A stretch of 9,110 nucleotides of DNA, from positions 1-9,110 of the forward strand of contig JACMKJ010000412.1 of NCBI GenBank assembly GCA_014380155.1. The letters run 5' to 3'. The notes beneath the pieces were generated by a model, which saw only the letters and a list, made by a program, of their open reading frames with translations, was not told the DNA's origin and did not search any database. Of the stretch, positions 1-6,033 are shown one piece after another; within the stretch, counting starts at the first letter, position 1; each line of letters opens with the position of its first letter. The DNA comes from Rhizobacter sp. GTDB lineage: Bacteria > Pseudomonadota > Gammaproteobacteria > Burkholderiales > Burkholderiaceae_C. Made by a program: the position numbers and the translations under genes.

Positions 1-115
1 GCGCGGATGCTGGCGCCGCGGGTGCCACAGGCGCCTGTTGGGCCCGGGCGGTGGAGAGCGAGCTCATCAACACCAGCGCGACGGCCGATGCGATGGGTGT
101 CAGTTGTAGGTTCAT
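1..115 (-). CDS. Exported protein, N-terminal fragment; probable TonB-dependent receptor
   Basis: Only the first 38 residues are inside the window; the gene runs off the left edge. The ATG at 113-115 opens MNLQLTPIASAVALVLMSS, a hydrophobic stretch ending in an ARA-QQ signal-peptidase I-like site near residues 23-25, followed by an Ala/Pro-rich segment. An AGAGG ribosome-binding site lies at 122-126 (minus strand). The signal peptide followed by a low-complexity Ala/Pro linker, and the position divergent from a GntR regulator at the end of a GlcNAc operon, resemble the start of TonB-dependent receptors that import chitooligosaccharides in chitin-using proteobacteria. No plug or barrel residues are visible, so the receptor call comes from context. 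Another exported protein, such as a secreted chitinase, is possible. Start and export signal are confident; function is not. Confidence 0.6.
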   Translation of the reverse strand, partial: MNLQLTPIASAVALVLMSSLSTARAQQAPVAPAAPASA

Positions 116-140
116 GTTGTGCCTCTGATTGAAATGAGCG

Positions 141-157
141 CCGGATCCCCGATCCGG
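141..157 (-). promoter_or_regulatory. Perfect 7-bp stem hairpin in the 5' leader of the left gene
   Basis: CCGGATC (141-147) and GATCCGG (151-157) form a perfect inverted repeat around a 3-nt loop. In the minus-strand transcript it would sit about 14 nt upstream of the AGAGG ribosome-binding site (122-126) of the exported-protein gene. No T-run follows on either strand, so it does not look like an intrinsic terminator. A role in mRNA stability or translation is only a guess. Confidence 0.45.
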
Positions 158-202
158 TCCTTCGCAAAACCCCGGGACTTCGGCCCCTCTCTGATCCCGA
201 CC

Positions 203-218
203 GTTGATCAAGACCAGT
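203..218. promoter_or_regulatory. Candidate NagR/DasR-type operator
   Basis: On the minus strand the site reads ACTGGTCTTGATCAAC. By eye this matches the established DasR/NagR (GntR-HutC family) consensus ACTGGTCTAGACCAGT at 12 of 16 positions, and 10 of 12 in the TGGTCTAGACCA core. It lies 88-103 bp upstream of the left gene's start, where a repressor could control that gene. Both GntR proteins in the window belong to the subfamily that reads such sites. The factor that actually binds, and whether it binds, is inference. Confidence 0.4.
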
Positions 219-266
219 GACGGACCAACCCTCCCACCAAAGCGTTTCCGGTTGCTGCAGTGTGCG

Positions 267-308
267 TACCACTACGCTACCACTAGATGCCACTATGCTA
301 CCAATCCA
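267..308. repeat. Helically phased direct-repeat array (ACCACTA-type)
   Basis: Two adjacent 21-bp units (267-287 and 288-308) match at 16 of 21 positions. Each contains two ACCA/CCACTA half-units, so the motif recurs at 268 (ACCACTA), 279 (ACCACTA), 289 (GCCACTA) and 300 (ACCAATC). The steps are 11, 10 and 11 bp, about one helical turn. On the minus strand the unit reads TAGTGGYA. Such same-face spacing suggests cooperative binding of a regulator between the divergent genes. The cognate protein is unknown; it may be one of the two GntR proteins or an unlinked factor. Confidence 0.55.
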
Positions 309-320
309 ATTCGTTTGCAA
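292..320 (-). promoter_or_regulatory. Weak candidate promoter for the left exported-protein gene
   Basis: Reading the minus strand, TTGCAA (315-320) is followed after 17 bp by CATAGT (292-297); each box matches the sigma-70 consensus at 4 of 6 positions. The -10 box falls inside the direct-repeat array, so a protein bound there would block or shape transcription. It implies a leader of about 170 nt containing the 203-218 dyad and the 141-157 hairpin. The match is modest and the call is tentative. Confidence 0.25.
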
Positions 321-428
321 CAGGATTCACGCTGTTTCCACCCCCAGGGAATCACTGATGTAAAGTGGCCTGCATCACAGTGGAGCTACGCCCCAACATG
401 AGCACCCAACCCTCGGCCTGTATCGAAC

Positions 429-470
429 TGGTATTGCCAAACGAGCCACTGGCATGCAATTGGTGTGCCA
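429..470. promoter_or_regulatory. TGG/CCA dyads upstream of the plus-strand GntR gene
   Basis: Three short TGG...CCA or CCA...TGG symmetric elements occur in 42 bp: TGGTATTGCCA (429-439), GCCACTGGC (445-453, a perfect dyad about one central base) and TGGTGTGCCA (461-470). HutC/DasR-type GntR regulators bind dyads with TGG and CCA arms. These end 3 bp before the ribosome-binding site of a GntR gene, so negative autoregulation is a natural inference. The short elements could partly be chance. Confidence 0.3.
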
Positions 471-472
471 CT

Positions 473-478
473 GAGGGG
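473..478 (+). promoter_or_regulatory. Ribosome-binding site deciding the GntR start
   Basis: GAGGGG at 473-478 lies 8 nt before the ATG at 487. An in-frame GTG at 478 is also open but overlaps this element, so the ATG is the better start. Confidence 0.65.
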
Positions 479-486
479 TGCCATCC

Positions 487-1224
487 ATGACCAGCCTCGC
501 CCACGCGCTCAAGCCCCTCGACCCGAATCACGCGCTGCCGCTGTACCAACAGCTGCAGCGAGCGGTGCGCGACGCCATCGAACGCCGGGTGCTCAAGCCC
601 GACGACGCCCTGCCCTCCGAGCGGCAGCTGGCCGAAGACCTGTCGGTTTCGCGCATCACGGTGCGCCGCGCCTTCGAAGGGCTCACGCAAGAAGGCTGGC
701 TGGTGCGCCGGCAAGGTTCGGGAAACTTCGTCGGCTCCAGGGTGGAGAAGAATTTCGCCAAGCTCACTTCGTTCTCCGAAGACATGCAGGCGCGCGGCAG
801 CCGGCCACACAGCGTGTGGCTCAAGCGCACACAAGGCACGGTGTCGCCCGAAGAGGCGCTCAAGCTCGCGCTGAGCCCTGGCGCCACGGTCTACCGCTTC
901 CACCGCCTGCGCTACGCGGACGACGCGCCCATGGCGATCGAGATCGCGACCATCGTCGCGAGCTGCCTGCCCTCGCTGGAGTCGGTCGACACCTCGCTCT
1001 ACCAGGCGCTGGAGGCGCAAGGCAACCGCCCGGTGCGCGCGCTGCAGCGGCTGCGCGCCCTGCTGCTCAACGCCGAGCAGGCCCGGCTGCTGAAAGCGCA
1101 CGAAGGCGACGCCGGCCTGCTGGTCGAGCGCCTGGGCTACCTGCCCGACGGGCGGGCGATCGAGCTGTCGCAGTCGTTCTACCGCGGCGACATGTACGAC
1201 TTCATCGCCGAGCTGAACGCCTGA
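487..1224 (+). CDS. GntR-family transcriptional regulator, HutC/UTRA subfamily (NagR/NagQ-like)
   Basis: A 245-residue protein with the full GntR-HutC layout. The N-terminal winged helix-turn-helix covers about residues 15-82 (LPLYQQL, LPSERQLAE, recognition helix around SVSRITVRRAFEGL, wing RRQGSGNFV). A linker (LTSFSEDM) leads to a UTRA effector domain at about 95-243 that ends in FYRGDMYDFIAEL. In characterised relatives (NagR/YvoA, DasR) the UTRA domain binds phosphorylated amino sugars such as GlcN-6-P. It is transcribed away from the exported-protein gene and converges on the nagX-like gene, with 18 bp between the stop codons. TGG/CCA dyads just upstream suggest autoregulation. It is a clear paralogue of the regulator at 8164-8904, sharing LTSFSE, PVRALQ and YDF.AE motifs. 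The ATG at 487 is chosen over GTG at 478 because of the GAGGGG element. Family is certain; ligand is inferred. Confidence 0.9.
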   Translation: MTSLAHALKPLDPNHALPLYQQLQRAVRDAIERRVLKPDDALPSERQLAEDLSVSRITVRRAFEGLTQEGWLVRRQGSGNFVGSRVEKNFAKLTSFSEDMQARGSRPHSVWLKRTQGTVSPEEALKLALSPGATVYRFHRLRYADDAPMAIEIATIVASCLPSLESVDTSLYQALEAQGNRPVRALQRLRALLLNAEQARLLKAHEGDAGLLVERLGYLPDGRAIELSQSFYRGDMYDFIAELNA

Positions 1225-1248
1225 ATCTGACACCGGGGCCGTTCAGAT
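1225..1248. terminator. Weak inverted repeat between convergent genes
   Basis: ATCTGA (1225-1230) and TCAGAT (1243-1248) form a 6-bp inverted repeat around a GC-rich 12-nt loop, exactly between the stop codons of the GntR gene and the nagX-like gene. The right arm contains the latter's TGA stop. There is no T-tract on either strand, so a bidirectional intrinsic terminator is possible but weakly supported. Confidence 0.25.
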
Positions 1249-2322
1249 CTTGAAGTACAGCTTGCGGCGATCGAGCCACACGACCACGACCCACCAGACG
1301 CTGACGAATGCGAGCGCGTATGCAAGCGACGGCACGTACGGGCCGGTGATCGGCAGCATCCACTCAAACGCAACGCGGTACAGCGGCCCGCCCCAGCGCA
1401 AACCCTCGAGCACGCAGACCATCAGCCACGCCCCGGCGTAGGCCGCGATGGCATTGAGGCCGAAGCTGCGGCCGAGTGCAGGCCCGCCGCGCCGATCGAT
1501 GAACTCATGCGCTGCCAGCAGCGCGAGCATCGCCCAGCCCCCGCTCCACAGCACGTAAGACGAAGTCCACAGCTGCTTGTTGAAGGGGAGCACATACGAC
1601 CAGGCCCAAGCGGCCAACAGCGCCACCATGCCCGCTTGCCACAAGCGGCTGCGCTGGCCACGGTGCAACCAGTCGCCGGCACGCACACCCAGCAGGGTCG
1701 TCGCCATGGCCGGCAGAGTGCTGAGCAGGCCCTCGGGCTCGTGGCCGAGGCCCGTGGTCGCATTGAATTCGTAGGCAAATCGACCCAGCAGCGCCGTGTC
1801 GACGCGGCTCGCCAGGTTGCCCTCCTTGCTCAATGACCCAACCGACGGCCCACCCCACGACAGCAGCGCCCAGTAGCCGAGCAGGATCGCACCGATGACG
1901 GCCCATTGCGTGCGTGCGCGCGTCTCGATCACCAGCAGCCCGGCCGCCGCAAAACAAAGGCCGATGCGCTGCAACACACCGAAGGGCCGGAAAGCCCGCG
2001 TGTCCATCAGCCAATGGGCGATGGCATGCAGCACGAGACCCAGCACGATGATGCGCAGTGCACGCACAAGCACCGTGCGGCGCAGCGCGACAGCGTCACC
2101 CCCTGCGGCCATGCGCGGGCCGAGGCTCAAGGACAGCGACCCACCGACGATGAACAGGAAGAAAGGGAAGACGAGGTCAGCGGGCGTGCAGCCGTGCCAG
2201 GCGGCGTGCGCCAGCGGCGCATAGACATGGCCCCAATCGCCGGGGTCGTTGACGAGCAGCATCGCCGCGACGGTCAGCCCGCGCAATGCATCGACGGAAT
2301 CCAAACGTGCCTGTTGCTGCAT
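1243..2322 (-). CDS. nagX: NagX-like multispanning membrane protein, HGSNAT/DUF5009 acyltransferase family
   Basis: A 359-residue integral inner-membrane protein with roughly ten hydrophobic segments. The N-terminus (RLDSVDALRGLTVAAM) and the motif HAAWHGCTPADLVFPFF at residues 39-55 are diagnostic of the COG4299 family, which includes human heparan-alpha-glucosaminide N-acetyltransferase (HGSNAT). His39 aligns with the histidine known to carry the acetyl group in HGSNAT. Bacterial members in GlcNAc clusters are named NagX, usually with a guessed transport or acyltransferase role. The start at 2322 is chosen because homology begins there and it lies 7 bp after the GH16 stop; the frame stays open to 2394, but the extra 24 residues overlap GH16 and look like non-homologous low-complexity sequence. 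No strong ribosome-binding site is visible, so translational coupling is likely. It is the last gene of the operon. Family is confident; the substrate (perhaps glucosamine ends) is inference. Confidence 0.8.
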   Translation of the reverse strand: MQQQARLDSVDALRGLTVAAMLLVNDPGDWGHVYAPLAHAAWHGCTPADLVFPFFLFIVGGSLSLSLGPRMAAGGDAVALRRTVLVRALRIIVLGLVLHAIAHWLMDTRAFRPFGVLQRIGLCFAAAGLLVIETRARTQWAVIGAILLGYWALLSWGGPSVGSLSKEGNLASRVDTALLGRFAYEFNATTGLGHEPEGLLSTLPAMATTLLGVRAGDWLHRGQRSRLWQAGMVALLAAWAWSYVLPFNKQLWTSSYVLWSGGWAMLALLAAHEFIDRRGGPALGRSFGLNAIAAYAGAWLMVCVLEGLRWGGPLYRVAFEWMLPITGPYVPSLAYALAFVSVWWVVVVWLDRRKLYFKI

Positions 2323-2329
2323 TGTCGAC

Positions 2330-3232
2330 TCAGAAATCGCAGCTCGATGCCAGCGGCGGGGTCGCGGCGGGTACGCTGTCGGCGAATGCGGCACCGCTGC
2401 GGCGCAGCGCCTGCACCGCGATGGTCACCTCGGTCGGGCTCTGCAGCACGTTGCGCGCGTGGTAGACCCAGTCGACGTCGTGCTCGTACACGCGCTGCGT
2501 GCCTGCAGGCAGCAGGCCGCCCGGTGAGAACCAGAGGTTGAAGTTGATCGACATCGGCACCACCGGGTAATTGCGCCCGCCGTGCTCGGCGAGCAGCTCG
2601 CCGTCCAGGTAGAAGCGCGTGCGGCCCGCGCCCGCCTGCATGACCAGCACGTGCCAGCCGCCCAGCTCGCCGAAGCGCTCGTGCGGCTGGTTGTGCGCCG
2701 ACCAGGGCTCGATGCGCACCGTCTGCCAGGTCACGCCGTAGAGGCGCGGCCGCGCGTCGCCCCAGCCACCGTTGGGCAGGTATTCCCAGTCGAGCTCGCT
2801 GTACTCGGGGTCGAAGTCGAAGCGCAATGGGCTCACGCTGTAGAAGGTCTGCACCACCACGTCGCCATCGGGGCCGCGCACTGGGGCATCACTGAACCGC
2901 ACGCGAGCCGCATAGGTGCCTTCGAAGTACTTGCGCGCGTGGCAGACCTGGGCCTGTTGCGTGCCGGCCTGCGTGCCGTCGGTGCGCGCGCTCAGGCGCA
3001 GCAGGCGGTTGCCGGCTTGCTGCGGGTCATCGATGAGCGCGATGGCTTTGTCGCCCCACGACGCACCGGCAATGCCGGGATGGCCGGCCTTCGAGCGCAC
3101 CGTCCAACCGCCTTGCGCCAAGGCCGCTAGGTTGCTCTGGCTGAAGTCGTCGAAGAAGGTCTGCGCGGTCGGTGCGGGCACTGCGCACGCGCAGAGCAGC
3201 GCAACCACCCACAGCGCGAGCACTGCCTTCAC
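2330..3232 (-). CDS. Exported GH16-family glycoside hydrolase, probable lipoprotein
   Basis: A 300-residue protein. MKAVLALWVVALLCACA is a signal peptide, with a lipobox-like LCAC giving Cys16 as possible lipid anchor; plain Sec export is the alternative. The GH16 signature is clear: ELDWE at residues 146-150 matches the E-x-D-x-E catalytic motif (Glu146 nucleophile, Asp148 helper, Glu150 acid/base), followed by YLPNGGWG. A strand-like FYLDGELL at about 207-214 and the closing VDWVYHA at 253-259 also fit the family jelly roll. GH16 enzymes act on beta-glucans and galactans, and some act on amino-sugar-containing glycans; the subfamily cannot be told from the sequence alone. It begins at a GTG whose GTGA overlaps the permease stop by 4 bp, with no clear ribosome-binding site, so it is probably translationally coupled. 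Presence in a GlcNAc operon is unusual. Confidence 0.8.
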   Translation of the reverse strand: MKAVLALWVVALLCACAVPAPTAQTFFDDFSQSNLAALAQGGWTVRSKAGHPGIAGASWGDKAIALIDDPQQAGNRLLRLSARTDGTQAGTQQAQVCHARKYFEGTYAARVRFSDAPVRGPDGDVVVQTFYSVSPLRFDFDPEYSELDWEYLPNGGWGDARPRLYGVTWQTVRIEPWSAHNQPHERFGELGGWHVLVMQAGAGRTRFYLDGELLAEHGGRNYPVVPMSINFNLWFSPGGLLPAGTQRVYEHDVDWVYHARNVLQSPTEVTIAVQALRRSGAAFADSVPAATPPLASSCDF

Positions 3233-4515
3233 GGCTGAGCCGGCTCGGCAGGCGCCTCCAGCGGCACGAAGCGCGACAGGATCAGCACCGGCACGGCGCA
3301 GGCCAGGCCCCAGATGAAAAAGTTCTGGTAGCCGAGCGCGACCTGGATGTCACCGCTGACGGTGCGAAAGAGGCTCATGCCCAGACCCATCACGCCCGAG
3401 CCGATGGCGTAGTGCGCCGTCTGGTACTGGCCCACCGACACCACCTGCATCAGGTACAGGATCACGCCGACGAAGCCGAAACCGTAGCCGAACATCTCCA
3501 GGCTCAGCGCTGCCGCGATGAGCGCGAAGTTGGTCGGCATGGCCACGCTCAGGAAGATGAAGGCCACCGTCGGCAGGTTCATCGCGAGGATCAGCCACAG
3601 CATCGCGCGCTTGAGCCCCAGCCACCCCGCAAAGTAGCCACCAACCACACTGCCCGCGATGAAGGCGATGGTGCCCGCGGTGCCGTAGGCCCAACCCACC
3701 TGGTCGGTCGTGAGGCCCAGGCCGCCCGCCTCACGCGCCGCGCGCAGGAAGATCGGCCCGATGGTCTGCACCTGCCCTTCGCTCGCACGAAACAGGATGA
3801 TGAAGACGATGGCCCACCAGATGCCGGGCTTGGCGAGGAAGTCGCGCACCACAGTCCACAAGGTGCTGCCGATGTCGCGCGCCGAACCGTCGGCCGCCGC
3901 GGTGTTGCGCACGTGCGGCAGCGACCACAGGTTGTACAGGCCCAGCACGATCATCGCGACCGCGAGCGTGGTGAAGATCACCGTCCACGCGCCCTTCACG
4001 CCGATCGACTTCTCCAGCGTGCCCGCGGCCACCAGCAGGCCACCGGCCGAGACGAAGCGGGCCACGTTGAAGAACGCGCCCTGCCAGCCTGCGTATTGCG
4101 CCTGCTCCTTGTGCGACAGGCTGGCGATGTAGAGGCCGTCGCACGCGATGTCGTGCGTGGCCGAGGCCAGCGAAACCAGCGCGAGCGCCGCGATGGCCAA
4201 CGTGAAGAAGCTCGGCAGGTTGAGCGACATCGCCACCAGGCCGAGACCCGCCGCGCCGATCAGCTGGAACAGCACCACCACCGACTTCTTGCTCGGCGCG
4301 AGTTCGAGGAAAGGGCTCCAGATCCACTTGAAGCCCCAGGCCAGTGACAGCAGGCCCAGCCAGCGCGTCATCTGCTCGTTGGGCACGTTCATGCTGATGA
4401 GCATCTGCTGCGCGATCACGTTGACCGCGAAGAAGGGCAGCCCTTGCGCGAGGTAGAGACTGGGAACCCACTTCATCGGCGAGCGGCGTGCCGCTGCGGT
4501 CGGTTCGGTTTGCAT
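3229..4515 (-). CDS. AmpG-like MFS permease, likely for GlcNAc or short amino-sugar oligosaccharides
   Basis: A 428-residue polytopic protein with about twelve hydrophobic segments and no signal peptide. Early residues WVPSLYLAQGLPFF (16-29), WGFKWIWSPFLE (60-71) and the TM4 region SATHDIACDGLYIASLS (118-134) are typical of the AmpG/acetyl-CoA-transporter branch of the MFS. AmpG imports GlcNAc-anhydroMurNAc muropeptides during wall recycling. Close relatives inside nag clusters are generally assumed to import GlcNAc or chitobiose. The ATG at 4513-4515 has a GAGGAG element 7 nt upstream, one of the better ribosome-binding sites in the operon. It sits 28 bp after nagZ and overlaps the GH16 gene by 4 bp, so it is part of the same transcript. 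Family is confident. Substrate is unresolved: free GlcNAc, chitobiose and anhydromuropeptides all fit the neighbours. Confidence 0.8.
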   Translation of the reverse strand: MQTEPTAAARRSPMKWVPSLYLAQGLPFFAVNVIAQQMLISMNVPNEQMTRWLGLLSLAWGFKWIWSPFLELAPSKKSVVVLFQLIGAAGLGLVAMSLNLPSFFTLAIAALALVSLASATHDIACDGLYIASLSHKEQAQYAGWQGAFFNVARFVSAGGLLVAAGTLEKSIGVKGAWTVIFTTLAVAMIVLGLYNLWSLPHVRNTAAADGSARDIGSTLWTVVRDFLAKPGIWWAIVFIILFRASEGQVQTIGPIFLRAAREAGGLGLTTDQVGWAYGTAGTIAFIAGSVVGGYFAGWLGLKRAMLWLILAMNLPTVAFIFLSVAMPTNFALIAAALSLEMFGYGFGFVGVILYLMQVVSVGQYQTAHYAIGSGVMGLGMSLFRTVSGDIQVALGYQNFFIWGLACAVPVLILSRFVPLEAPAEPAQP

Positions 4516-4543
4516 GGGCGTCTCCTCGTTTTCGTTTTTGGTT

Positions 4544-6025
4544 TCAGGCGCTCAAGCGAACGGGCGACACACCGGAGGCTGTCGCCCGCCCTTCAAGCCA
4601 GGCGTGCACCGCTTCGAGTGCACCGTCGGCATAACCCCAGCTCACGACAGCAGGGGCGGCGATGTCGAGCACTTGAAACGGGTTCCACAGCACCAGGTGC
4701 AGATCGGGCCGCCACGCTTGTGCCTGTGCGCCATAACGCTCGCGGTGGTTCGAGGCGAGCACGGTGCAGCGGCCGTCGGCGGGCAGCGTGGACCAGTCGA
4801 GTGATTGCAAGTCGTCAAGCGCCAGCAGGTCCACATCGGTGAATCCTTCGAACAGGCGCGCCACGGCATCGGCCGGCAACCCGGCTTCGGAGACACCATC
4901 GCAGGGCACGCTGCGCTGGGTGATGACGCGCAGAGCTTGATGGCGCGCGGGTGCCTGCGGTGCACCCAGCGCGGTCAGGCCGGCGGCCCAGGCGCGGTGC
5001 ATCAAGCGGTCGTCGTGCTGCCGTTGATTGGCAAGGTAGTCGGTGGCGCCGGCAGGAAAGCGCGAGGCCAGCGCATCGAGCCGTCGGCAAGCGCGGTCGA
5101 GTTGCAAGCCGGTGAGAGCGCCGCTGGACTGCGCTCGTGCAATCGCCTCGATGGCCGCCAGTTGATCGGCCTGGCTGCCCAGCGCCATCACCATGTCGGC
5201 GCCGGCCTGCAGCGCGAGCACGGCCGCGCGGTCGTGGCCGTAGTGGTCGTAGATGGCCTTCATCACCAGCGAGTCGGTGATGACCACGCCCTCGTAGCCC
5301 CAGGCCTCGCGCAGCACGCCGCCCAGGATCTTGCGCGACAGCGTGGCCGGGTGCTCGGCATCGAGCTGCGGGTAGACGATGTGCGCCGTCATCATGGCCG
5401 GGGCATCGTCTTTCAGGTCGCGGAAAGGGCGGAACTCCATCGCCTCGAGCGCCGCCAGCGGCTTGTCGACCACCGGCAGGTGGCTGTGCGAATCCATGTG
5501 GGTGTCGCCATGACCGGGGAAATGCTTCACGCAGCAGGCCACGCCGGCCCGCAACGCACCGCGCATCCACGCGCCGGCGAGGCGCGTCACCTCGGCCGGG
5601 TTGTCGGAGAAGCTGCGCTCGGCGATCACCGGGTTGGCCGGGTTGTTGTTGACGTCGAGCACCGGGGCGAAGTCCCAGTTGATGCCGAGGCTGCGCACAC
5701 CGCGGCCCACGGCTTCGCCGACGGCTTCGGCCAGGGCTTCGTCGCCCGCGGCACCGAGCGCCATCGCTGCGGGCGCTTGCGGCAAGAAGGTGGCACGCAC
5801 CACCGAGCCGCCCTCCTGGTCGAGGCCGATCAGGGCCTTGTCGCCCATCACCGCCCGCAGGTCGGCGGTGAGTTGTTTCACCTCGGCCTCGCTGCCGAGG
5901 TTATGGCGGAAAAGGCAGACGGCGCGGATGTGGTGACGGCGCAGGAACTCGGCGGTGGTCGCGTCGAGCGATTTGCCCTGGATGTCGACCATCACCAGCC
6001 GACCCGCTTGGAGTGAAGCAGTCAT
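4544..6025 (-). CDS. nagZ: GH3 beta-N-acetylhexosaminidase (NagZ-like) with C-terminal extension
   Basis: A 493-residue cytoplasmic enzyme (no signal peptide) that removes terminal beta-GlcNAc from chitooligosaccharides or GlcNAc-anhydroMurNAc. The GH3 barrel covers about residues 1-330: LDQEGGSVVR (68-77), NWDFAPVLDV (116-125), KHFPGHGDTHMDSH (167-180) and VVITDS (247-252). Asp251 is the expected nucleophile; Asp178/His180 match the Asp-His dyad typical of NagZ enzymes. E. coli NagZ is about 340 residues. Here about 150 further residues follow, ending in LWNPFQVLD and AWLEGRATASGVSPV, which resemble a GH3 C-terminal alpha/beta domain, a layout closer to Bacillus two-domain NagZ. The ATG at 6025 is preceded by AAGG with 6-nt spacing and lies 8 bp after the SIS gene stop. 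The reading frame is open farther upstream, but that part is a shadow of the SIS gene. Confidence 0.92.
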   Translation of the reverse strand: MTASLQAGRLVMVDIQGKSLDATTAEFLRRHHIRAVCLFRHNLGSEAEVKQLTADLRAVMGDKALIGLDQEGGSVVRATFLPQAPAAMALGAAGDEALAEAVGEAVGRGVRSLGINWDFAPVLDVNNNPANPVIAERSFSDNPAEVTRLAGAWMRGALRAGVACCVKHFPGHGDTHMDSHSHLPVVDKPLAALEAMEFRPFRDLKDDAPAMMTAHIVYPQLDAEHPATLSRKILGGVLREAWGYEGVVITDSLVMKAIYDHYGHDRAAVLALQAGADMVMALGSQADQLAAIEAIARAQSSGALTGLQLDRACRRLDALASRFPAGATDYLANQRQHDDRLMHRAWAAGLTALGAPQAPARHQALRVITQRSVPCDGVSEAGLPADAVARLFEGFTDVDLLALDDLQSLDWSTLPADGRCTVLASNHRERYGAQAQAWRPDLHLVLWNPFQVLDIAAPAVVSWGYADGALEAVHAWLEGRATASGVSPVRLSA

Positions 6026-6033
6026 CGCTCGCC

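Larger units (their letters stand above)
116..486. other. Divergent regulatory intergenic region, no gene
   Basis: This 371-bp stretch separates the minus-strand exported-protein gene from the plus-strand GntR gene. I see no credible gene in it: the 65-codon plus-strand frame at 204-401 has no ribosome-binding site and a composition unlike the neighbours. It holds, left to right, a ribosome-binding site for the left gene, a 7-bp perfect hairpin, a DasR/NagR-like dyad, an array of direct repeats, a possible minus-strand promoter and TGG/CCA dyads next to the GntR start. It is visibly less GC-rich than the coding DNA around it, as expected of a control region. Confidence 0.8.

Noticed and set aside
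267..308. CRISPR-like or transposon-end repeat
   Set aside because: The units are contiguous 10-11/21-bp direct repeats without spacers or inverted termini; a regulator-binding array fits better.
204..401. 65-codon plus-strand open frame in the intergenic region
   Set aside because: No ribosome-binding site, Cys/His/Tyr-rich composition unlike neighbours, and it covers the operator-like repeats.
352..1233. 293-codon minus-strand open frame opposite the left GntR gene
   Set aside because: Shadow frame; the plus strand encodes a complete wHTH-UTRA protein with a good ribosome-binding site.
3172..4347. 391-codon plus-strand open frame opposite the permease
   Set aside because: Arg/His/Gln-rich translation with no domain; it is the antisense shadow of a high-GC gene with strong third-position bias. 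The minus-strand MFS protein is unmistakable.
4805..6016. 403-codon plus-strand open frame opposite nagZ
   Set aside because: Antisense shadow with low-complexity composition; the GH3 catalytic motifs lie on the minus strand.
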